DNA from: Prorocentrum cordatum
Lineage: Eukaryota; Sar; Dinophyceae; Prorocentrales; Prorocentraceae
Assembly (NCBI GenBank): GCA_963575745.1
Contig: CAUYUJ010009831.1
Span: forward strand, 1 to 25,000
DNA length: 25,000 bases
Direction: 5' to 3'
The notes under the pieces are model-generated. The model did no database searches and was not told the origin of the DNA. It worked only from the letters and a program-made list of their open reading frames with translations. The position numbers and the translations under genes are program-made. Position 1 is the first letter of the stretch. Every line of letters starts with the position of its first letter. Positions 18,640-25,000 of the stretch are shown one piece after another.

Positions 18640-18815
18640 TCCTTCGTGTGATCACCACACTGCTTTCGGGGCCCCCGGAGGCGCGAACCACGGCCTCCAG
18701 CCCCCCCCCCGGGGCGCCGCACCGCCCCTCCCGCGGGGAAGCCCCAGGTCTCCTGGCACCCACCTCGGCGGCCGCCGGCGACCGCCGAGCTCCCGCCCGC
18801 CGCGAGGCCGCGCGG
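18640..18815 (-). other. GC-rich segment with a weak exon-like stretch
   Basis: The minus strand 18710-18650 reads LEAVVRASGGPESSVVIT, reminiscent of the SDR strand that precedes the catalytic Ser, but too short to assign. Upstream, GCCGAG-GTGGGT resembles a donor. If it were part of the same SDR gene its position would be out of order relative to 24217-24293. Confidence 0.2.
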
Positions 18816-19260
18816 AGAAGGAGGAGGAGGAGCAGGAGCAGGAGCAGGTGGAGGAGGAGGGAGGAGGAGGAGGAGCAGGAGGAGAGGAGGAGGAGTAGGA
18901 AGATAAGAAAACAATGGGGTTGGGAGGGGGGAGTGGAGGAGAGGAGAGAGGAGGAGGAGGAGGAGGAGGAGGAGAGCAGGAGGGGAGGGAGGAGGAGGAT
19001 GAGGAGAGGAGGAGGTAGGAGGAGAGGAGGAGGAGGAGGAGGGAGGAGGGGAGAGGAGGAGGTAAGAGGAGGAGGAGGAGGAGGAGGAGGAGGGAGGATA
19101 AAAACAATATTGGGGGGGGTGGGGGGAGTTGGGGACGGGGATGGGGGGGCGGATGAGGAGGGAGGAGGAGGTGGAGGAGGAGGAGGAGGAGGAGGAAGGA
19201 GAGGCGGAGGCAGAGGCGGAAGGAGGAGGAGGAGGAGGCGGAGGAAGAGGGACGGAGGAG
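18816..19260 (+). repeat. (GGA)n purine tract
   Basis: Long imperfect GGA/GAG repeat, interrupted at 18896-18940 and 19098-19155 by ATAAAAACAATAT-type sequence and G-runs. Confidence 0.9.
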
Positions 19261-19459
19261 GTCGAGGACGCACGTCCGCCGAGGGTCGAACGCGGCGCAG
19301 CGCGGGGTGCGCGCCGCCGCACCGCTCAGGGCAGGGCACGCATGTGCGAGGGCAGCGCAAGGAGCGGCGAGCCGCCGACGCATCGCCGCGAGGCTGCTGC
19401 CGAGCACCGCCGAGCCTCTCACTGCTCTCCCCCCCTTCTCCGTCCCGCTGCGCTGTGTT
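19261..19459. other. GC-rich spacer between purine and pyrimidine tracts
   Basis: GC-rich with GCGCAGCGCGGGGTGCGCGCC; no gene is recognised. Confidence 0.35.
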
Positions 19460-19550
19460 TGCCTCCTCCTCCTCCTCCTCCTCCTCCTCCTCCTCTTTCG
19501 CCTCCTCCTCCTCCTCCTCCTCCTCCTCCTCCTCCGCCTCCTCCTCCTCG
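19460..19550 (+). repeat. (TCC)n tract
   Basis: TCC repeat with single TTTCGCC and CGCC interruptions. Confidence 0.95.
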
Positions 19551-20217
19551 GCGACCCCGTCGCTTCAAAGTAGCTCCAACCTGTCGCATCCCCAGACGTG
19601 TCGGTAGGGCGGTCTGGGCGTTTCGCCTGAGGCTTCTTCACCAAGTGTGCTTCTGAAACTTGAAATTTGCATCAACTTCATATATATAAATGAATAAATA
19701 AATAAATAAATAAAGGCGAGTGGTATTCAAAATGTGGCTCTCGCCCTCGCGCCACGTAACTTCGTCTTCAAAGTGTGCAGCAACTTCACGGATGGAGGGT
19801 GGCACCGTGTCAACATGTTGATCTGACATTTGCACCTCGCACATTCGTATTCAAAGCTTGCAGCAGCTTCGATGTTCAAGAATCTTGGTATCGCTTGAGC
19901 GCCGCGCACAGGTGTACATGAATGAATTGTAAGAGTTCATGTGGTTCGAATTTCATACATGGTGTTCTGGCACGATTTCGGATTGGCAGGACGCAACAGT
20001 CACGCTGATACGTTGTCCCAGATATGACATTCTGCACGGTAGATGACACGCTGATTCGCGGAGCTGAAGTCCCAGGAATTGCGTTTTTGCCCGATTTCGG
20101 ATTCTCAAACGTTTGTCTTTCAATGGAGCAATTCACGCAGTGGTGTTATGTTGCATGAAAACCTGAAGCCGGAGTAAAGGTTTACTGCAACATCGCTGAT
20201 GCCTCTGGGGTCTACAC
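19551..20217. other. Low-repeat region, lower GC, no gene seen
   Basis: This is the longest stretch in the right half without low-complexity sequence, except an (AATA)n run at 19688-19714. No open frame above about 85 codons and no tRNA fold are found. CACGATTTCGGATT (19971) and CCGATTTCGGATT (20091) recur about 120 bases apart, and ACGCTGATACG/ACGCTGATTCG recur between them, hinting at an old internal duplication. Confidence 0.4.
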
Positions 20218-20640
20218 TGGTCCTCCTCAACCTCCTCCTCTTGCTTCTCCTGCTCCTCCTCCTCTCCTCCTTCCTTCCCTCCTCCTCACCTCTCCCCTCC
20301 TCCTACCTCCTCCTCCCCTCCTCACCTCCTCTCCCCTTCCTCCTCCTTATTATTATTATTCTTTCTCCTCCTCCTCCTCCTCCTCCTCCTCCTCCTCCTC
20401 CTCCTCCTCCTCCTCCTCCCCTTCCTCCTCTGTCTCCTCTTTCGCATTTTCCGCATCGCATTCACACTCCTTCTCCGCCGCCGCCTCCTACCTCTTCCCA
20501 TTATTTGCCTCCTCCTCCTCATCTTTCTCCTCCTGCTCCTCCTAATCATCGTCCCCCTCACCCACTTTCGTATCATGCTCCTCCTCCTTCTCCTCCTCCT
20601 TCTCCTCCTCCTTCTCCCGTTACTAACTCTCTCCTTCCAG
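20218..20640 (+). repeat. (TCC)n tract
   Basis: Imperfect TCC/CTC repeats with an ATT insertion at 20347-20360 and a pure run at 20367-20418. Confidence 0.95.
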
Positions 20641-21094
20641 TTCAGCCTCTCCCCGCCTCCCCATCCGCCCGCCCGCTCCATCTAGTTAAAAGAGCTCCAT
20701 CTAAAAAAACACAGACACACACACAACAACAAACAAAAACGGTGCACGCTTAACTACAATATAATGCGGGGTTGGTGTCAACATGTGCGCGCGGGGGGGG
20801 GGCCGGCGCGCGTGTCGCCCGCATGAGATACACATCACGCTTGTTAGATATCAACGCGTGTGCGCCGCATGGCATTATTCCACAGGGGTGGCGAGAAAGA
20901 GAGGTCGGTACGGGCTTGGTTGGGATGCTAGGATGCCACATTGTGTTGGATGCACGACCGTCAGGAAAACACAAAAAGAAGTCAACACCCCGAGAGGGAC
21001 CGCCAAGTTCAATCTCGGCCAGCGAGAAACGCCAACCACCGCACGCGGCGCGCACGAGGCGCCCCATTGGCGGTGACAGGGTGGCCACCCAGAG
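20641..21094. other. Unique sequence, no gene seen
   Basis: Contains an A/CA-rich run (20699-20745) and a G-run at 20793. Short open frames on both strands have no recognisable content. Confidence 0.4.
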
Positions 21095-21192
21095 AACAAA
21101 AAAAAAAACACCAAACAAAACAAAAAAAAAACAAAAAAACACTTAAAAGCACACACAAAAACAAAAAAACATACAACAACAACAACAAAAAA
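21095..21192 (+). repeat. A-rich tract (A-runs with CAA)
   Basis: A-runs of up to ten separated by C, ending in (AAC)n. It could be a decayed poly(A) or simple repeat. Confidence 0.8.
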
Positions 21193-21204
21193 GGACTCCC
21201 GAGG

Positions 21205-21680
21205 CGCCCACGAGGCGCCCACGGGCAGGCGAACGAAACCCGGCGCGAAACCCACCGAGCACCCGGCCAGCGCACCGGGCGCCCACACGGCGGGCGAAAC
21301 CGGGCGAAGCAGCAACCCAAGGCCAGCCGGCGCACACGGGGGGGGGGGTAAATGAAGGGGCCCAAGGACACACAACTAAATACACACAAATCAAAATAAT
21401 CCCCATGTTTTCCCATACTTTCTCGGTGTCTGTCTTCCCCCCCCACTTCCCATACTCTCCCTATTTTCAGGGGAATCGACGATTCATTGTGTCTGTGTGT
21501 TTCTTTCCCTCCTGAGGGCAGACGAGGCACCCGCGGGCGGGCGAAACCCGGCGAGAAGAAACCCGAAGGCCCCGCCGGCGCGCACGCGGCGCCCACGGGG
21601 CGCCCGCTCCGGCGGCGGCTGGGCGAAGACACCCCGAAGGCCCCGCCCACGCACTCGAGGCGCCCACGCCGCGCCCACGA
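21205..21680 (+). repeat. GC-rich CGAGGCGCCCAC repeats flanking an interspersed repeat copy
   Basis: CGAGGCGCCCACGGGC and GGGCGAAACCCGGCG-type phrases recur at 21200-21345 and again at 21520-21680, on both sides of the ~165-bp repeat copy 2. This suggests that copy 2 interrupts, or is part of, a larger tandem unit. Confidence 0.5.
21351..21515 (+). repeat. Interspersed ~165-bp repeat, copy 2
   Basis: Partner of 15756-15917 in the same orientation, with the same ordered blocks and with ATCCCC paired to GGGGAATC around the core. Divergence from copy 1 is moderate, with several small indels. Confidence 0.75.
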
Positions 21681-21681
21681 G

Positions 21682-21894
21682 GCCTCCTCCTCCTCCTCCT
21701 CCTCCTCCCTCCTCCTCCTCCTCCTCCCTCCTCCTCCTCCTCCTCCTTCTCCTCCTCCTCCCTCTCCTCCTCCTCCTCCTCCTCTCCTCCTCCTCCTGCC
21801 CCTCTCCTCCTCCTCCTCCTCCTCCTCCTCTCCTCCTCCTGCTCCCTCCTCCTCCTCCTCCTCCTCCTCCTCCTCCTCCTCCGCCTCCTCCGCC
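21682..21894 (+). repeat. (TCC)n tract
   Basis: Imperfect TCC/CTC repeat between GC-rich flanks. Confidence 0.95.
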
Positions 21895-21950
21895 CACGAC
21901 GCGCCCACCGGCGGCGACCAGATGAAAATCTGGCCAGCCGAGCTACCTAC

Positions 21951-22078
21951 CTGGCAAGCCAAGAAGAACTCCCCTGGAGGACTCAACGCCTGCTTTTTGC
22001 CTCGCGAGGTCGGGCGCATCGCGCTGCCGCGGGCGCCGGGACCCGCAGCGCCGAGTCCCGGAGCAACGAGTTCAGCAC
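21951..22078 (-). other. Candidate internal exon, 128 bp, with good splice sites
   Basis: On the minus strand CCACCAGTGCAG precedes 22078 and GTAGGT follows 21951. Both match eukaryotic splice consensus. One frame is open throughout (AELVAPGLGAAGPGARGSAM, ending GEFFLACQ). The peptide is not recognised, and 128 bp leaves a phase change. It may be chance in GC-rich DNA. Confidence 0.25.
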
Positions 22079-22329
22079 CTGCACTGGTGGAGGGCAGCTG
22101 CGCATCCGAATCCAGATACCGCCCCGGCCTTCCGTGCAAAGTACATCGCACAGCTTGCAAGCTCCCGGTCTTACGCAAGTGGAGGGTGGTGCCTCAGCAA
22201 AGTCAGGGTCTCGCCTGGTACTTCACCGTACCCCACGTTACCAGATGTTTACATTCGCCGGCCCAACGGGCCAGAGGCGTGATAAGATCTCCGCTAACTG
22301 GTAATCAGTATTTCTAGTTCGCGCACGAA

Positions 22330-23165
22330 GGGCGGCCCCTGGGGGTCCCTGGATCAAAAGTACCCCGGGCGGAGCCCGGGACTCTCCCCCAGATCCTCCA
22401 GGATCGCCCCAAGAGGGCCCCAAGAGGCCCCCAACACAATCCAAGAGAGGTCCGAGACGCCCGAAGATCGCTCCACGGCGCCCAAGATGGCCTCCAGACG
22501 GCCCCAGACGTCTCCAAGATGACCCAACAAGCCTCCAATATGCCCCAAGAGACCTCCAGGAGCACTCCCAAGAGGGCCCCAAGAGGCAAAAATCAATGCT
22601 TTTTTTAGGTTTTGGACAGATTTGGGCGTTTCAACCTTTTCGGTTCCCCGACGCCCCTAAACGGCTCAAGAGGCCTGCAAGATCGCCCCAAGAGGGCCCA
22701 AGAGGCCCTCAAAAGGGCCCCAAGACGGCCCAAGACGGCTCCAAGACGGCCCCAGAGGCCTCCAAGACGGCCCAAGAGGGCCCCAAGAACGCCCCCAACA
22801 CGGTCCAAGAGAGGTCCGAGACGCCCGAAGATCGCTCCACGACGCCCAAGATGGCCTCCGGACGGCCCAAGACGTCTCCAAGATGGCCCAAGAAGCCTCC
22901 AAGATGCCCCAAGAGGCCTCCAAGAGAACTCCCAAGAGGGCCCCAAGAGGCAAAAACCTGTGTTTTTCCTTTGGTGTTGGGCAGATTTGGGCGTTTTAAC
23001 CTTTTCGGTTCCTCGACGCCCCTAAACGGCTCAAGAGGCCTTCAAGATCGCCCCAAGAGGGCCCAAGAGGCCCCCAAGAGGGCCCCAAGACGGCCCAAGA
23101 CGGCTCCAAGACGGCCCCAGAGGCCTCCAGGACGCCCCAAGAGGGCCCCAAGAACGCCCCCAACA
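22330..23165 (-). repeat. Degenerate GGGCCGTCTTGG-type repeat with a 365-bp tandem unit
   Basis: The minus-strand orientation matches the family at 7236-7585 and 10790-11861. Here a longer unit is plain: CAGATTTGGGCGTTT at about 22617 recurs at 22982, with TTTTCGGTTCC and CGACGCCCCTAAACGGCTC after each. That gives one whole unit and parts of two others. Open frames across it are repetitive and not credited. Confidence 0.8.
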
Positions 23166-23656
23166 CTACACAGCTCCCGACGCCGCAGCTCCACACTGCA
23201 AACGACCACTCGGACAGGCGACCACGGTGCGACATGATGGGCCAGCGGAATGAGCGAAGCGATCAATAATCAACTGGTACACGGATAGAGGGCGGTCCCT
23301 TTTTCCCAACACCGTGCTGTCGCCTGAGACTGCGCTGCACCATAAACTCTTTCAGCTGAACAATTCAACGAGCTACGCGAATGTAGGGCGGTTCCTCTCC
23401 GAGGACGTCTCTGCCCCGGCGCCACACAGAACAGCCTCGGCGCGGTAGAGTACGCACGGCGATCCCCTGAAAATACCCACCGTGCTTGAAGCAACACGCG
23501 GCCGATTGTTGGCTTGACGTTGGCAAGCCTTCCAAGACCACCCACTATGACGAACAAAGCAGGCGCTCGCCAACACCACCAGCACCACCACGAATCTAGC
23601 GGGCGGCCACCGCAGTGAAAAGCAACCTGTACTGAGCTACGAGGGGTAGTTGGGGT
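23166..23656. other. Unique sequence, no gene seen
   Basis: About 490 bases without recognised repeat or coding signal. Confidence 0.4.
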
Positions 23657-23772
23657 GGGAGGAGGAGGAGGAGGAGGAGGAGGAGGAGGAGGAGGAGGAG
23701 GAGGAGGAGGAGGAGGAGGAGGAGGAGGAGGAGGAGGAGAGGAGGAGGAGGAGGAGGAGGAGGAGGAGGAGG
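23657..23772 (+). repeat. (GGA)n tract
   Basis: Nearly pure GGA repeat, one GA slip at 23740. Confidence 0.97.
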
Positions 23773-24031
23773 GGGTGTGGGAGGGTGCTGCAGCATCAGT
23801 GACGTGAGCCCGGTTTGCTCTGATCATCCTCTCGGTGGCGCCCACAGGGTGGAGGCGCGAGAAAGGCGTCCTTCTGATAAGGCAGCGGGGCCTCTGAAGA
23901 GGCAGACGCCCTTCTGGCATGCCCCGGAAGCTTCGAGGAGGGCTTTTTGGAAGCCGGGTGGGCTCCTGGAGAGCCCCTTCTGCGTGCTTGCAAGACGCGC
24001 CGCCTTCTCAGAGGCCCCCTCCCCTCGGGCC
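23773..24031. other. Unique GC-rich spacer
   Basis: Short phrases around GGCCTCTGAAGAGGC and GCCCCTTCTG recur loosely; no gene is recognised. Confidence 0.35.
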
Positions 24032-24155
24032 ATCCTCCTCCTCCTCCTCCTTCCTTCCTCCCTCCTCCTCCTACTCTCCTCCTCCCTCCTCCTCCTCCCT
24101 CCTCCTCCTCCTCCTCCCTCCTCTCCTCCTCTCCTCCTCCTCCTCCCCTCCCCTC
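24032..24155 (+). repeat. (TCC)n tract
   Basis: Imperfect TCC/CTC repeat. Confidence 0.95.
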
Positions 24156-24216
24156 GCCCTCTGGGCGCCGCCAATCCTCGTCCTCCTCGGGCCTGGGCGC
24201 CGTCTGGGGCGCCCAC

Positions 24217-24293
24217 CCGGGCGACACCGACAGCACGCGCACGCGGGGCGCCAGCGCGCGGCCCAGGGAGCGGGTCATCGAGTCGACGGCCGC
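24217..24293 (-). CDS. Exon of a short-chain dehydrogenase/reductase (core after the catalytic Lys)
   Basis: The minus strand encodes AAVDSMTRSLGRAL then APRVRVLSVSPG. This is the classical SDR segment that follows the Y-x3-K active site (K-AAVDSMTRSLA-x-E-LAPR-x-RV-N-x-VSPG-W). The exon probably begins after CCCCTGCAG, where homology starts exactly one residue past the expected Lys. It may end at the GT of GTGGGC after CCCGG, giving 77 bp. The Tyr and Lys would then be on an upstream exon, which I did not find. Without splicing, the frame gives LQPLQ in place of Y-x3-K, which would be inactive. Family role: NAD(P)H-dependent oxidoreduction; substrate cannot be inferred. A matching C-terminal piece is at 15070-15165. 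Confidence 0.5.
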
Positions 24294-24334
24294 CTGCAGG
24301 GGCTGCAGGGCGCTCCCGCCCACTCTGCAGGGGC

Positions 24335-24480
24335 TCCCAACTTCGCGCCACGCGCTGCGCGGAGCGCGAAGTGCGAAGAGCTTCGCGCTCTCGCGCCGCC
24401 TCCCAGGGGAGAAAGGGGAGGACGAGGAGGAAGCGGAGCCGCAGCGCGAAGCGCGAAGCGCGAACAACTTCGCGCCCTCG
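24335..24480. repeat. GCGCGAAG palindromic motif cluster
   Basis: AACTTCGCGCCACGCGCTG, GAGCGCGAAGTGCGAAGAG, CTTCGCGCTCTCGCG, GCGCGAAGCGCGAAGCGCG and AACAACTTCGCGCCCTCG lie within 145 bases. Direct and inverted copies can pair with one another. A single related copy is at 1485. Confidence 0.6.
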
Positions 24481-24493
24481 AGGGCGCCCTTGC

Positions 24494-24777
24494 TGCCTGC
24501 TCCTCCTGCTCGACCTCTTTCAGTGGCCCACACTGCAGGCCGCCCAATCCTTGATCGAGGGAACTGCCGCCCCAGTCGCACCCCACCCGACACCGTCACT
24601 CCGTCTCCTCACGAGGCGCGGGTCCTGGGGACCAGGGCGTGGTGAGTCGAAGACCCCGCGGCAAGGGTAGCTCTCATCCACTCCCTCTCCTGCTCGTCGT
24701 CGTCCCCCCGTGTCCTAATATTGCCGGTCCTGGCCCTCGTCGTCCCGCTCGCCCCTCCCCACCTGCTCCCCTGCTTC
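24494..24777. other. GC-rich spacer, no gene seen
   Basis: No recognised coding or repeat before the final TCC tract. Confidence 0.35.
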
Positions 24778-25000
24778 CCCTTCCTCCTCCTCCTCCTCCT
24801 CCTCCTCCTCCTCCTCCTCCTCCTCCTCCTCCTCCTCCTCCTCCTCGACCTCCTCCTCATCCTCCTCCTCCCTCCTCCTCCTCTACTCCTCCTCCCTCCT
24901 CCTCCTGCTCCCTCCTCCTCCTCCTCCTTCCTCCTCCCTCTTCCTCCTCCTTCCTCATCATCATCATCATCATCATCATCTTCTCTCATCATCATCATCA
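24778..25000 (+). repeat. (TCC)n tract passing into (CAT)n, runs off the window
   Basis: Pure TCC at 24783-24845, imperfect TCC to 24950, then CAT repeats to the edge, the same succession as in 1731-2214. Confidence 0.95.

Noticed and set aside
19935-19960. tRNA-like GGTTCGAATT
   Set aside because: The flanking bases do not form a T stem and no acceptor, D or anticodon arms fit around it.
22605-23237. Repetitive frames rich in Pro/Arg/Lys or Trp/Gly/Leu over the 365-bp repeats (also 7225-7725, 10950-11390)
   Set aside because: All frames are similarly open and mirror the DNA repeat; no conserved domain or start context.

Overview
The window looks like nuclear DNA of a dinoflagellate. The strongest evidence is three relict copies of the dinoflagellate spliced leader (minus strand, 732-712, 7234-7189 and 14289-14270). 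Each lies 52-73 bases upstream of the ATG of the same cysteine-rich gene family. The GC-rich sequence, very long trinucleotide tracts and scattered retroelement debris fit this reading. I cannot name the species. No bacterial-type operon, rRNA, tRNA or CRISPR array was found.

Layout. 1-732: gene A, a partial secreted six-cysteine-repeat protein on the minus strand. 733-2600: spacer, GC-rich filler and a (TCC)n/(CAT)n block. 2609-5430: a frameshifted LINE-like retroelement on the plus strand, with zinc-finger remnant, coiled-coil region and EEP endonuclease, but no reverse transcriptase. 5431-7234: gene B, a processed copy of the same cysteine-rich gene, with a 205-bp foldback element in its 3' UTR. 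7236-7585: degenerate GGGCCGTCTTGG-type repeats. 7586-9846: a structure bounded by roughly 80-bp inverted repeats, holding about 17 copies of a 90-bp satellite and a nearly perfect 191-bp-arm palindrome. 9990-11860: (CAT)n, filler and more degenerate repeats. 11862-14289: gene C, the longest copy, with about 11 repeats and patches of frameshifts. 14291-25000: mostly microsatellites, minisatellites and repeats. Among them are two minus-strand fragments with short-chain dehydrogenase signatures (15070-15165 and 24217-24293), a retroelement C-terminal fragment (17194-17480) and a few candidate exons.

How it fits together. The three cysteine-rich genes share sequence from the spliced leader to the coding region. 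B and C also share it down to a short A-tract about 350 bases past the stop, and their flanks are unrelated outside those limits. This is the signature expected of trans-spliced, polyadenylated mRNAs that were copied back into the genome. Gene B carries three nested leader relics, suggesting repeated rounds. The protein family (signal peptide plus 55-56-residue repeats with six cysteines) is not one I recognise and is the main candidate for something undescribed. Frameshifts are concentrated in patches within tandem repeats, so unpolished assembly must be excluded before calling genes B and C dead.
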